Shown in pieces: positions 46,127 through 60,000 of a stretch of DNA of 64,000 nt. Origin of the DNA: Cruorifilaria tuberocauda (Eukaryota; Nematoda; Chromadorea; Rhabditida; Onchocercidae); contig JABVXU010000151.1 of NCBI GenBank assembly GCA_013365365.1, positions 51,017-115,016 on the forward strand, in the 5' to 3' direction. The notes below the pieces were generated by a model, which ran no database searches, was not told where the DNA came from, and saw only the letters and a program-made list of their open reading frames with translations. The stretch's first letter is position 1; each line of letters opens with the position of its first letter. A program made the translations under genes and the position numbers.

Positions 46127-47860
46127 ATGATGAATACACAACCAGGTGGATTATTTGGTCATCAACATGAGCCTGAACGTCTCGCCAGTGCCATTTCTCA
46201 TATAGAAAACAAAGCTCTCGATGTAAAAGCAAATATTGAACAGCTCCTATTTATGCTTGATTTACAGGAAGAAGTAGAATGGTAAGTGAATGGTTTTTCT
46301 TTTTCTGAGTTTGCATAAGTAGAAAATTTTCTGTCCTGTTTTTAATTGATTTATTCCTGCTTCTTAAAAAAATCGTTAATCTTGAGATTGATGCGTTAAT
46401 GTTATTCGCAGCCAGATTTCGCATAGTTATATTTTTTAACATGCAGCATTTATGATATTTCAAGAAATGCGCTTTTTTAAGAATGTATATTAAGGTACTA
46501 TGTTGGTTTTGATTTTTTCTGGTGAAATGATTTCCAGAAAAATGACTGTATCTTTCTAGATTGACTTTATACTTGACTTTTAAGGCCTGATATGTTGGAC
46601 AAATTTTCATCGCTTGCTAGTGCAATGACGCAGTTACAATTTATATTAAAAAAATCGGCACTATCATCTGGTTTCGAAGATTTCGGATTTTTTCTGAGAA
46701 CTCATGTATTGGTGCCTCATTGCCTTTCCAATAATGTAGATTCTAATCTTCAGGCATGTTTTCATATAACATTATTCCACTGTAACATGCGTAAATAAAA
46801 CTTCCTTTGTTATGCAATCAAAATGATCTGCGTGAAGATAAAGAATACTGCAGTTTATAAGATTGTGAATGTTCAGTCTTATACGGTGCGAAACTTTTAT
46901 ATACTTCTTTCTAAGGTTGAATCGATATGCAAATTCTGAGAAAAAACTGATTCATACAGCTTCATGGTCTTTTAAATGTTCTTGCATCTGCTTTATAATG
47001 TCCGCTGCGGAAGGATTATCCTTTGAGTCACTATTTATAGCATGCCACTTCAAATCGTATTCACTGCTGGAATCACGATGCTGCTCCTGATTATTTACGC
47101 ACAAAATTGACTCCTGACGTAGAAGCCGATGAATTACACATTGATAATGAGAAAAACACGCGAACATTTGATCAGGTTATCCTTAAAGATATAGTAATTT
47201 TCAAATTTTTGTTCGGATTTTACTATTATATATCAAAATGTAACAAATAAATTCATTATTGTCTTAAATGTAGGAGAGGTTTGAAAAGTAAAGCTTGTGA
47301 TTCTGACTCTACAGGTAACTTAGTATTTAAGATGACTTAATGCTAGTATTAGAAAACAGAGAACAATTACATAACCCCAACTAAGGCTAAGTTGCATGAG
47401 TTTCTGTCAGTTTTCCAACTCGATAGTCGATAAGTTCATGTAATTCAGAAAGATTCCTAAAATTGATAAAAGTGTTATTAGACTTCTGATCTTGATAATT
47501 TGTTCAAATTTTAGAATTGACTTAACCCTACAACTTGTTATTGGGTAGACAACCAATTAGTATGCGAGCGAAGTCTTTTAGGTGAATAAGCAAATAATGG
47601 CAATGAACAAACATATAGAAACGTTGTTGACGTCTATGGCTGAGAATGCTCGTAATCAGGCAGAAATACAGCAAGATATACCTACCTACAGCAGTCAGGA
47701 TACTCAGAAGTTGGTGAGAGCTGTTGTGAACGGAGAAGGACTTCGTCCATCAAAAACTCTCGTTTCAGTCGAAGGTGGCCTTACAGGAAACTGTGTCAGT
47801 GGTTCACATGCAGCTGCGCGTCCGCCAGGAACAACAACATCCCCACAGCAAAGGCGATGA
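46127..47860 (+). CDS. MED8: Mediator of RNA polymerase II transcription subunit 8
   Basis: Head-module subunit of Mediator, which contacts TBP and MED18/MED20 through its C-terminal helix. Four exons: 46127-46281, 46585-46753, 47041-47175 and 47582-47860, giving 245 residues. The start ATGATG lies directly after CAATTACAG, a likely trans-splice acceptor. Family landmarks are in order: [90 protein letters not shown] (compare VVPDYLRTKPDPEVE) and a Gln/Asn-rich helix [19 protein letters not shown]. The C-terminal tail is Ser/Gly/Pro-rich. The intron after exon 2 needs a GC donor (CAG|GCATG) to keep frame. The genes before it lie on the same strand within 650 bases, so an operon is possible; GMP synthase converges from the other side. 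Confidence 0.92.
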
Positions 47861-48892
47861 TTTTGAATTTTTATTATATATTAATTCCTAAAACAAGATA
47901 GGTCCCGATTTTGCAAAACAATTATCTTTTCAAATTCAAACAACTTTCTGCGTAATATTCCTACATGGTATTTTAATTAATCCAAAACTTATTCAGACTG
48001 TCAACGAATGCATCCTTGAGTTAATCATATAAAGAATTTCTAATTGTTATAACGAATTCATCCTGGAAGTTGTCAAATCGAGTTGGCTCACTTATGCAAC
48101 TCTCAACTGTGCCAAAAAATACCCACTGTTGAAGCTTATTCTACTCCGCTGTCTAAATATGAAGACCAACGTAAAATTCTTTTGTTTATCATTCATAAGA
48201 TGCTTAGCGATCCGCGTAATGTTCAGTATTTTTTGTAAATGTCCTATCTGCTCATACACTCTTAATGTTTGCGTAGTTGATGATTAGAACTTATGAACGA
48301 CCATTATAAATGAGTAGATGAAGTGTGATGTTAACCAGTAAATGGAGAATCTTAATAATTTTAACCATTGGAAGAAACAACAATATCAACAAATATGGGT
48401 ACAAAAACTAAAACTCAAACGTGTGTGAAATATTCATCTTACAGAAATAAACATTTTTGCGCTGGTAAGAGTAAGTTCCGCATTATTTCAAAATACCCAA
48501 AAACTAGTAATTATCATCTTATATTTAAGAACGAGATCTTGTCCCAACTTTAAAAATGAATTTCATATCTTCTTTACTACGCTGGAAGTCTCAATGCAGA
48601 ATAAGATTATCCTTAATATACAGACAATGCAGAGAACATTGAAAATCACAAAGAGCTAATATGAATTTCAAATTCCACTCATAAATGGCGAGAATAAAAT
48701 TTCTCCAAATTTGTCTAGATAAAGTGAAAAATTACATTATGGATTTTGTGATCCTAAACTTATATAATACTATATATTATATAATTTATCATATGATACT
48801 ATGTCAGCATACATGAAATTCAAGTTCCTTTATATTGAGAACACGTTTGGAAAATAAGACCGCTGAAAGTACAACGTTTTCAGTTGTTTAAT
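47861..48892. other. Convergent intergenic region
   Basis: About 1.03 kb between the 3' ends of MED8 and GMP synthase. AT-rich, including a TATAT-rich stretch at 48765-48800. No gene seen; the 61-codon frame at 48368-48553 (+) is Lys/Thr/Ser-rich and probably chance. Confidence 0.55.
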
Positions 48893-51800
48893 TTACTCCC
48901 ATTCTGTGGTGCCTGGTGGTTTCGATGTAAGATCGATCATGACGCGTGATGTTAACGGTACGCGCTTCGTGATGCGACGTGCTATTTCCAGTATGTTCTG
49001 GAATAATTATGGCCAATAATCACAATAAAATGCAAAGTTCAACATACTGGAGTAGAAGCGAGATACATACTCAGTGTTTAAACACCAATTAAGTTAAATC
49101 ATATTTCAAGATGGAGGTCATTCTAGCAACATAAATTTTCAATACCAAAGTAAAATTAGCAATCATTTAACACCATATTCTAAGAAAAGGAACAGTAACT
49201 ATTGAGTATTACAGTGCTGATACCTGTTCGGGGATATCTTTTCCCGGTAGAGCAGCAATACCAGTCATGAAATCGTTTGTGATGAATGGACGAAGAACGA
49301 AAGATCGAAGTGTTGATGTCTTTCGTTCCAAAGGATCTCTGTCAAAATGAACAGGAATCATCACCACTGGCATCTAAATTAATGAAATTATGACGTGAAA
49401 ATGTTCATCTGCCAGGAAGAGAGCATGTTTCATATTCATATTTGAGAAAGAAAAAAAGACCTGCTGTATTTTCTGCAAACAGATTTCTAGAGCGTCATCC
49501 CTTTTACCATTCTCATCCAAGCCGCAAAGAACATCAGAAGCTATTTTGTCCGCCCACTTTATTAGATCTACTGTGAAACCGTTCAAATATGTACGGGTGA
49601 CATCGTTCACCGGATAAACAACGGCATTTCCGAAAACATAGAGTACTCTGCAAGGACCGATCATTGCATACCATAATAATACCAAGTTTAATAGTAATAT
49701 AACAATAGGAGAAGTTGCAGTCAAAACATTCCCAAAATGAACTATCAGTATATATCAAATGATAATTAATAACCGGTTTATATTGTGTAGTAAACGAGGT
49801 ATAATATGAGCCAGCCGCTCTAATAGTTCCCACGGGATGGGTCTCTCATTTGTAGATAGTGCAGCTGCATATGCGTAAGATCGTCCGTCACCTAAAACAC
49901 TTTGTACGTGCAGCTCTTTGTGATGCAAATCATGGTCTCTTCAATTTTTCATCAAATGGATCTTTCAGAGTGCAAGGACCCTATAAAATTGATGTAATAT
50001 TTGGAATAAGAAATGAAAAATCAATCGGTTTTTCAAATTAATAAATTCAAATTGCTTATAAATCTTTATCTCCTTCTAAATATGTATGTCATAAATATTT
50101 ATCTCCTTCTATTATACTCACAAAATAAGGAACAAACAAACCTTGTACTCCAACCGATTGCACTGGTAAAAGAGTCGTTGCAATTTCAAAGTTATGATCA
50201 TTAAGAGCTTTCAAGTCAGGTTCCGATAAGTATTGAGTTATGGCATCAAATTCTTCGGACTAAAACTATTTTAACTCTTGAGGATTCATTTGTAACTAAT
50301 TTTCAATTGTTTAACTACATTCTCTGCCCTTTTTTATTACTAAGATATATGATAGAAATGGTAAAGTTTTCTACCAAATCAATTATTCGTAACCACTTTG
50401 ATAATATTCACACAGTATGCAGGATGAATAGGCAGTATTTCTATAACGTGGATAACGTCGACTTACATCCCTATCACAAAGCGAGAAATTTGCGATCAAA
50501 TGCAAGTGATGCTGAGTAGTAAAGAAAAGATCGAGATCAGTAATTAATGGACGTTCGGCACAGACGATTCGAATAGCTAATCCTGGTCCTAGAAAATCTC
50601 TTGAAGCAATAATGAAGTACAAAAAAATCTGTTTTCACTGTAAAATCTGGAATCCTCCATGATCCTTTAATATCCATGGTCCTTTGGGATATTTGGTAGT
50701 TTATGAGACATGCTATCTATTGAGGAGTATATACTGAGTATGATCAGTGGATCTTCATGATTTGGCATGAACAATCATGATAGATTTAATCTGTTTTACT
50801 CTGACCTATCAATAATGAAATATCTTTCCAATTTATTAGACTTTCTGAGATATAAGATCAAAGTATTCTCACTTTCCCATCCATTATTGCCAAATCATGA
50901 AGAAGTTTTAGCTAACTTTAACAAAAGACAAAGACTAGTTTGATTGCTGCAAATGGAAACAGAAAAATGAAAAATAAATTATAACCTGGGAAAGGATGTC
51001 GTTGAACAATATGTTCCGGTAAACCTAAAGATATTCCTAACTCACGAACTTCATCTTTGTGAAAATCTTTTAGTGGCTCCAAAACCTTTCCCTGCAAATA
51101 AATCGCTGCTTTAAATTGTATTACAACATACAGTTCTCCTTAACACTTGAACTTTGATTGTAGGATAAGGCGAAGGTTCATTCTTTTTTCATATTAAAAG
51201 GCATCAAAAAATATATATTTACCAAATCTCTTAGTTCGCGAACAAGAGCACTATCGTTGTGATGAGTTTTAATGACATCTGCTTGGGAACTAGCCAAATG
51301 TGATGCGCTTTCAATCAAATCAGGTCTGAGTGTACCTTGTGCCAAAAATACATCGTTGTCCAACTTCAACTAAAATGAATCAGATTTAATTAATCATTAG
51401 ATATTTCTTAAGAAGCTTCAATCAGAGCAGTACTGACCTCTTCCATTATTTTATCTTTCACTCGCATGAACGTATCACCGATTATTTTACGTTTCATTTC
51501 GGGATGTATAGTTCTCATTAGTGGTGCTGAAAGTTCACTTCCAACTGATATTCGGCCATTCATAAAGGCATAGAAGGCATTATACCCTAAAACATATATT
51601 TTATACCAGGCTAAACAAAGTGATTGAAAGATGAAATATTTTAAGCAATTTCAGATCTTACACCTCCGATGTCATACAGTTTCAAAATATCATTTCTTGC
51701 ATGTTTCGAATTTAAAATGTTACTTGGACTCAATAAGCAAAGCTATGTAATATCACTATACCAACTTTCATGCATAATGTTGGATATAATTTTAAAAATT

Positions 51801-54800
51801 GATAAAAAAAGAACCAAATAATGCTGAAAACTGAGACTATAGATTGTAGGCATGGAGGCCATTATTTAAATAAAAACTCATCCATCATAGAGCTATTCAT
51901 ATATGAAGCGGTATGAAGTATTAACAATGGTGAGAAGGTTCACCGAATATTATCAGCATAAATTGAAAAGTAAAATATATGACGTACTTCGCACCTCCAA
52001 ATTCAACTTATTCAACGACTCCACAACTCGATCACTTTCATGAGAGCGCATAAAACCGTTATCGATATGTATAGCAATCACTCGATCACTTCCTAAAGCT
52101 TTGTGAAGAAGAGCAGCACATACCGTTGAGTCCACCCCACCCGACACCATAACCTAAACATATTGTCTATGCTACTATCGATTAATAACAATCTATTAAT
52201 TTTTACCACATATTTTTAGATGGATTCATCTTAAAGAAAAATTAATTGAAAAAAAACTTAACTATCATAGAGTCATTCTATATGAATGTTTAACAGATAA
52301 ATATAACCTACCAACACTTTTTTATCCATCACAATAGAACGAATTTCTTGGATACATTTTTGCTCACGATTATCAATTGTGAAACCACCCGTAACATTAG
52401 CAATGTCAAAGAGAAAATTATGCAATATTTGCTTTCCGCAGACAGATAAATCCACTTCAGGATGAAATTGCACACCGTATAACTTCCGTTTTTCATTCGC
52501 AATTGCTGAAGATGTTTGAAAAAGAAATAGATAAACTTTTTATTTTGGCTACCAAAGAATGTGAAGGCATGTTCGAAAAAAGAGTGCTGATAAACATCTG
52601 ATAAAAACTTTAAATATCAAACACTGAAAAGTTCGAAAGAAAGCTAGACTGACCTGCAACAAAATTTCCACTCCTACCCACTATTTTGAAATCACCAGCG
52701 ACAGTTTTTTCAACGACACTATCACCATGTGTTAACAATACCTTTTGGCAGGTTGCAAGTCCCTTGAACAATGGACAGTTAATGTCAACATCAATCTGCA
52801 AAAATCGAAAGTTGCAATAATGCAAACTGTAGCAACAGAGCTTTGAAAAAGTTAATCAAAATTATATGAGATCTCATCAGGGCTATCCAAACATTTAAGC
52901 CAATTTATTTCCTGAATTGCATTGAGAATTTCTCAGTTTAAAATTCACTACATATATCCTTGGAATGTCGACGTAAATGTCAGAATGTCAAGTTACAGCA
53001 CAAAAAATGCTTTATTGAAGCCTTTAACACATTTTTTAAACATACGTGGATGGTGCATAATCATTACCACTGCACTATCACAAAGATACTCTCTAATTCC
53101 TTTCCGGTTACTACATCCGCTTCGAAAAAAAGTCGAAAATACCTGAAATTGTCCATCTTCTCGTACTGACTTTTTGGACACAGTTCCTCCAAACGCTTTG
53201 TTTATCAGCTAAAAATCGCAGCCCCATCAATTTCAAAAGAAAGATTTTCTCAGAAATTTTACTCATTAAAGAAACTCGGCTGAATATGTTTTAAGCTTTA
53301 ATCAGTAAGAAATATATAAAATAAAAGAAAAGATACCTGAAAACCATAACAGATACCAAGGACTGGAATGCCACAAGTCAATATAGCGGGATCAAACTCA
53401 GGTGCGTTAAACGAATTTACAGAATTTGGTCCACCACTTAATATAATTGCTCTATAAAGAAAACTCTGTGACCTGATGAAAGAATTTCGGAAAATACAAA
53501 AAAGAAATGTGAACAAAATAGATTTTAGTTCCATTCTGAAGAGTAACATAGATTAAACAGTGCAACCAGAAGTTTGCTTATGCAAAAAAGCTTAATACGT
53601 ACTTGTAGCACCTTTTTTTAATTATATCAGCCGCTTTTGTATTAAACGGCAAAATTTCGCTGAAGACATTTTGCTCACGAACTCGACGATCAATAACCTG
53701 TAAAGATAAGAAAACAAAGAACTGAGCTTGATAAATAAATAGTAGGAAAGCCTGAATACTCTTGTTCCAAATCTGCTGATAGAAAAACATGCAGAGAGGA
53801 AGAAAGGAACAGTATAATAAGCAGTTCTCTAACTTCTAAAACAGTTGAACAGGAACGAAACAAATCATTCTAAATTTTAACGCAATAAACTGTGAGCCTT
53901 AACTTACAATTTACTGCATCGAAATTAATATCATAATAAAAATTCAATCGTAATAAAGATCCCAAAAAATAACACCATACATCAGAAACTTAAATAAGCA
54001 TAACGTGTTCACAGTGAACAAAAGAAGCAAAACATCTGTTACTCACCTATATACTTATCATTATCATATTTTGTAGAAAAATGCAATTCCAGCTCCAGAA
54101 ATAAATAATGCATGAAACAATCCGGAACTTACTTTTTGAAATATTTTAAACGAAAAAATTTTTTAATGTCAATCATGCTATGCTTGTTACATAAAATAGG
54201 TTGGCATTATGGGATGACAAAATTCTTTGAATTTCAAAATCTATAACTGCATAGTAACTCTGTATTGCACCATATTCAACAGTAACTTAAAACAGGAGTA
54301 TAAACTGAGCTACCTTTCCGAACTGAGCGCCGAAATCCAGTATGGCAACGCCTCCTTTGTAAGCATTCTCTAATTTTGCGTTATTCAGATGAGGAGCAAT
54401 AGCGTTGATTCCATTTGGAATATCTGTTGCTTTTTTACCGTTGGTGCAGTCAACAGGCTGCACCTCCATGCTCACTGATGCATTCGTAGAACAGAGAGTG
54501 CGGAAATCCTCGTTCAATGGAACTGCACGTTGTACTGACAAATCCTCTACTGTTTTTTCTTCCCGCAACTGAAACAGTTAAAAAAATGAAACAGTCTAGG
54601 AATATTGCTGATTTTTTTCATAAAAAAAGCTATTTTGAAGGTAGCATGAAAAAATCAGATCACTAATGAAAAGAAAAATTGACTTTAAAACGAACAACTG
54701 AATATAAATATTTTAAAAGATCAGTATATATACACATCTCTAAATGAATCAGCACACCATAGTGGCTATGGTGAGACAGAGTCGTATTCACTACAGCACA

Positions 54801-57093
54801 TGGCTGTTTTTTTCGCTCTCAAATTCTGCGAGAAAACTTGCACTAAACACATAGTTATTCCTGCATCATCCGACCTTACGACCCTGCATGCCTTTCTCAC
54901 AGTGTTGCGAGCTTAATGCATTTCCTCATTTATATCACAATTATAAATAATGTACACTCTTCGCTAATTTATTATATCATTGATTTCCTTTCACAATATT
55001 TTTTAAGCTAATTGTCTCTTTCTTCTGTGAAAAATATCTCACTATTTTGTAGATCTAAATGATAGAGAAGAGCATTCATAAAAATCCGACAACTGATACG
55101 AAATAAGCTATAATGAAGATCGATATCAGTTAATTGCATAATGTAACAAACCGTAATTAAAAGTACCATGCTTATTAATGAGATCATCAAGCATGCTCAA
55201 CGTCGGAATCAAACAATAAGAATTTCAAAAAAATTAAATTAGTTGACCAACGAACATGAATTCTAAACATTTCAAGATAGATAAACTACTAATGGCTCAA
55301 TTACGTAATACAGCAACAACATTACTTCCACTTCACACTTACTGAAATAATTGAAAACTAATAATCGGGTTATAATCTAAAATACAAGAGGATCGGTACT
55401 AACATCATATAATCTGATCTCGAAAACGTAGGCTTTTTAGGAACACATTGCTATTCCAATTGATGTATGTGGATTTCCTCAGCTCTAATTTCGACCAGAA
55501 ACTCTCTCTCCTTTCAATTCATACGTACTTACTTTTAAACATAAACAGGAAAGTATTCTTCAGATTCCCACTAAACTGTCCAAACAATTTTGATGAAATG
55601 AAAAAAAAACAATTTCACGCGTGAAATGAAGCAGTAAGTAAAAAAAAAGGCTGTCCTAGTTCAATAAAAGCCAGCAAAATTCACCTGGGCTAAATTCAGC
55701 TATCATAAATTATTAACAATTTATTTCAAAATGGATTTTTATTTTGCTTTGATTTTTGAACACAAAAAGAATAACAAAAGAAAAGGGTAAATTTCGAGAA
55801 ATTCAGAATTGTTCAAATGATTAAATTAACAAATCGCTTAATTAGGAGAAAGACCTGCATTATTTTTCACTGTAGGGATCTATTTAAATTGAGTAATCTG
55901 TTCATTAAATATTCGTAAGAAATACGAAATTAGAAATACGAAAATTAACATGAAAAAGTGAAAAGAACTTTTAATGTGCAAATACATTATTTCGATCAGG
56001 ACAATCAACAGCTTTTCGCTGTCTTCAATACTTGTAATTTTGCTAACCCACTTTTTCACATTAATGCAGTAGCAGCATTTCACTGAATCATATATCACCG
56101 AATTTAAAATTTACTTTACCCAATAATCGCACTGTTACTGAACAATGTCCTACTGTAACCAGTTTTACTTTTTTTGGAGTAGACTTCGGTAGTAACTGTT
56201 TTGATGCATTAAAGAAAGTTTAACTTATATGAATCCATGCCAAGTTGTGACATTAACAGCATTAAATGAGCTAAATACCTCAATTTCACCATTACATATA
56301 GAAGACTCGCATTTCGCTCGTCTCGCACCATCTGGCAGTGTCGGAGAAGCTGTTCGTTTCATCGCTTCACCTTCACTACTTCTGTTTGCTTCACGGTAGT
56401 CACTGTCACTTCCGGGACTATTTCCTGATGATGAATTTTTCTGCAAACAAAAATCATAAATATTCAACCAAGCTATACTTCTACAGTGTGGAGATGAAAA
56501 TCCAAAATATATTATATATTTAATGAAATAAAACGGATTTTGACTGTAAACTAATAAAATGTTTGAAAGATATTTCGCCTTCAAATCTTATTATTTCGAA
56601 TCTTAATCTTAGATGGAAAGGGAGTAATAGAAGTTGCAATGTATTTCAAAATTCGTCGAAATTACATATCAATCCATACTCAAAAGCTTTAACGACTTTA
56701 AAATCTCGTAAGTAAAATATTTTTGCGTTTTAAGTCTCAAAATATATCATGCAATTCCTTTATTTGCATTTGAATAAGTCGCACATAAGATACCTTTGTT
56801 TTCTTCAGCAAAAACGGTCGTAAAATGCTGGCCTGCTTTTTCGATAATTTGGGCAACGTCCTCGACACAGAGGACGAATCGCTACTTTTGGTACTGTCAA
56901 GTGTGTCGGATTTGTTATGTAAGGAGTCAGAAACTGGATTACTTGAATTATTTGGGTCAAATGATGAAGACAACGAGGAACCCGTAGTAGGCAACTTTAA
57001 ATATACACTCTGACCAGGTACCACGTTCTCTTCCTGTTCACTGGCGACAAAATATTCGTTGGTATAATGGTAAGGTAAATTATGCGATGAATG
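48893..57093 (-). CDS. GMPS: GMP synthase (glutamine-hydrolysing)
   Basis: Converts XMP to GMP with ATP and glutamine, the last step of guanine nucleotide synthesis. Eighteen minus-strand exons join with every phase agreeing: 57093-56794, 56440-56279, 54568-54314, 53697-53603, 53451-53337, 53208-53143, 52795-52654, 52505-52312, 52153-51988, 51586-51438, 51369-51223, 51091-50986, 50588-50467, 50259-50142, 49891-49774, 49647-49461, 49373-49224 and 48997-48893. The glutamine amidotransferase domain has [33 protein letters not shown] (nucleophile Cys) and [10 protein letters not shown] (His and Glu). The ATP-pyrophosphatase domain has [15 protein letters not shown] (P-loop), [39 protein letters not shown] and HPFPGPGLAIR. 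The dimerisation domain ends [13 protein letters not shown]. The first two exons add about 150 Ser-rich residues not found in short GMPS forms. No ATG lies in the first of these, so either a further upstream exon exists or translation starts at EAMKRTASP in the second. Confidence 0.95.
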
Positions 57094-60000
57094 CTGGAAA
57101 CAGAGTCATTTCAAGAAATAACAATGAACATTTTTTGTTAATGTACAATCTATTTATATTTGCCAAAATACAAAAAAATAATCACTATACTCTATCTACA
57201 ACTCTTTTTACTTCAATATGTATCACCCACATCGCTTTATTTTTCAGATAGCGGCTCTCCTCTATATTTGATCTCACAAAAAGAAAGTTTCTTCATCTTA
57301 TAACAATTTAATCAAATGTAGCAAAGCTGCTAAAACTAAAACTTCAGGTAATGGAGCGAAATCTTCGGTTTTAATGTTGCGCTAATTTTCAATAAAAACT
57401 AGATGAAAAGTCAATATAAGGCCAAATTTTGTCGAAAAAAATTGGAAACTGCTTTAAGCTTTCACAACCGCTCTACATAAAAGCACCAATCTTCACAACA
57501 GCGATGTGAATTGAAGTCAATAAAGCGTATTAAATCTACTGGGTTAAGATACTCAAAAATGTCATAACAAGAGTTAAACGTAAACAAAAAAAATGTATGA
57601 AAGGTAAATTATATGCATACTATCATAATGATAATTGAAGTTCAGAATAAATGTATAGTATCATAACACTTCATTTAGTGACGGAAGTATAACACTTTCT
57701 CTCTATAAGACCTTAAATATCAGATTTCAATATTCAGTGCTGAAATATAACTATTACTGCAGGGCAAGTAAGCAACAGTTTCTTTGTTTCAATAAGTACG
57801 AACAAAATAAAGAAAACAGACAATAAAACAGTGTTTTAATTATAATACGTTTTAAGCAGAAATTTTTCTAAGACATAGAAATTATATTTTAAAACACAAA
57901 GCGACATGTTTTTATTATAGTTTTTATGAAAACAGAGAACTAATTCCACATTTCTGTTTAAACTAAAAATTTCCACAGAGTTTGAGCATTCTGAGCATTT
58001 GTATTCCTATGGCTTCCTCTGTAAAAAATGCCTGAACGATCAGATTTTATTTTACTATAACAAACACCCGGAAAAATACGAAATCTTCATGCAATGGTAA
58101 AGGAGTCTATGTATATCGCTCATTAATTTTATCTTGTACTACACTCAGTTTTGCAATCTCTTGCTAATTTACGACCAGAAGCTTGTGTACTACAAAGATT
58201 TAAATTTAAAAAAAAATGAACGTCTAATTTTTATGCGGCTAAGTTAGATTAGTATGCAAACCTAGCTCTAATTAAGCTGTTTCCCACTATCAGTGAGCGA
58301 ATTAATTGTAGTTATGGAAACAAAAAGTCACGTTCCATCATCTCTTTTCATTGAAATACGCAGTATGATTTGTACATAAAGTATTATGCAGTGAAACAAG
58401 TAAACAACAGATGTTAAAATAGCTCATAATCAATTAATTGTAATATGCTGGCAATTTCTTGACAAAGATGTTTTTACAGTAATACTACAAGAATGAAATG
58501 ATATATGACTTACTTTGCTTATTCGGTCTCCAATTTTGATTAACGAAGACAAGTTGAATCAGTGCTGCAATAAACGGTATAACAAAAAGAAAAGAGAATT
58601 CAAAATTTCTGAAAAAAATTTTGATAGAAAATATGCTACACTCAGTTTTGCAGTCTCTTGCTACATTTACAAACAGACTGTAGCTTTCTCTATTGTTTCC
58701 CACGCAAGAGATCGCTGGAGGACAATAAACCACAAAAAAAACCAAACTCCCCACACTCATTGCGCGCCAAGTTCTTGCCATTCCAGTAAACCTGGCAGGA
58801 AATCAAGGCGAGGCTTACGGTACATAGTACAATTACTCTAAGGCAGATAATATCCTTAGCAGCTCTACTTCAGAATTATAAAAAAGAAGTATGAACCAAT
58901 TCGGTGTGGTACCCGAACTGTTGCAATTTATTAGTATGCGAAGTGATAGCATTGTCACTTATTCTGATCATACGTATTGAGTCAGTACTCTGACTGCAGA
59001 AATTTGTCTCTATTTGAGAACTTATTAGAACTCAATGCCGCAAGATGACATTGTCAATCTCGTTAAAGATATGACAGCAACTTTATTTTAATTTGACTAT
59101 ACTACCATTCTGCAGTAAGATTGATTATTGCTAGTACTACAAATTAATGACTGCATTGTATAATGCCAAATATTTGGTCATTCTTTCATTTAGTTTAACA
59201 ACTAATTAGCACCAGGGAACTTTCTGAAGGATAGAGATGATGTATGATAAAGAAATGTGCAAATAGAATTGTTTGCATACAGCATCATTTAGGAAATAAA
59301 TAAGACGAAATACTTTCTCAATGCTACGTAAATCTATTAAAAATGCATTTAAAAATAATAGTAGATGAGAGAAAAAATTATAGACACATTATTTCTTAAA
59401 GTGGAAATTTTAATAACCAGTAAGTCTTACGTGGCTGAAGTTACTATTGATTGCTTCAGAATAAGTCGAAAATGAATTAAATTATTATTTTGGATCAAAA
59501 TATAACAAATCATTTTTGAAAGCAAATCTACTTTAATCTGAATGCGCTTCTACTCTTCATATTATTTCTGGGCTACTCTTCTGTTCCAACTATCTATATC
59601 ATAACGATTCAAAAATTTATTGAGAAATTGACTCTTTTTGGTGCATATCATTCATTGATGTGTATGTATGTCTCATTAGAGACTCATTACGATCCTTATC
59701 ATATGATTATGAAAAATAGTTACAACATTCTTGAATGCCTTGCATACTTCGCTATCCATTCGCATACTCCGTTGCTTCGCTATTGACTATCTACTTATGT
59801 TTGAACGATCCTTTGTTTATATACCGTTCAATATACACGTATATATACTTAGAACAAAAGGTCTCACGATCAAAAAGGATTTCACTTCAGCATAACAGGC
59901 TACAATAATTGTAGTTCGGTTTCTGTTCGATTGTTTGAAGACAGAAGTGATAATTCGACAGTCCCAAAGCAGGGAACACAACAAGGCAGCGAGCTACTGT

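Noticed and set aside
49534..50041. ORFs on both strands inside the GMPS 3' region
   Set aside because: They are out-of-frame readings of GMPS exons and introns; the phase-consistent exon chain explains the region.
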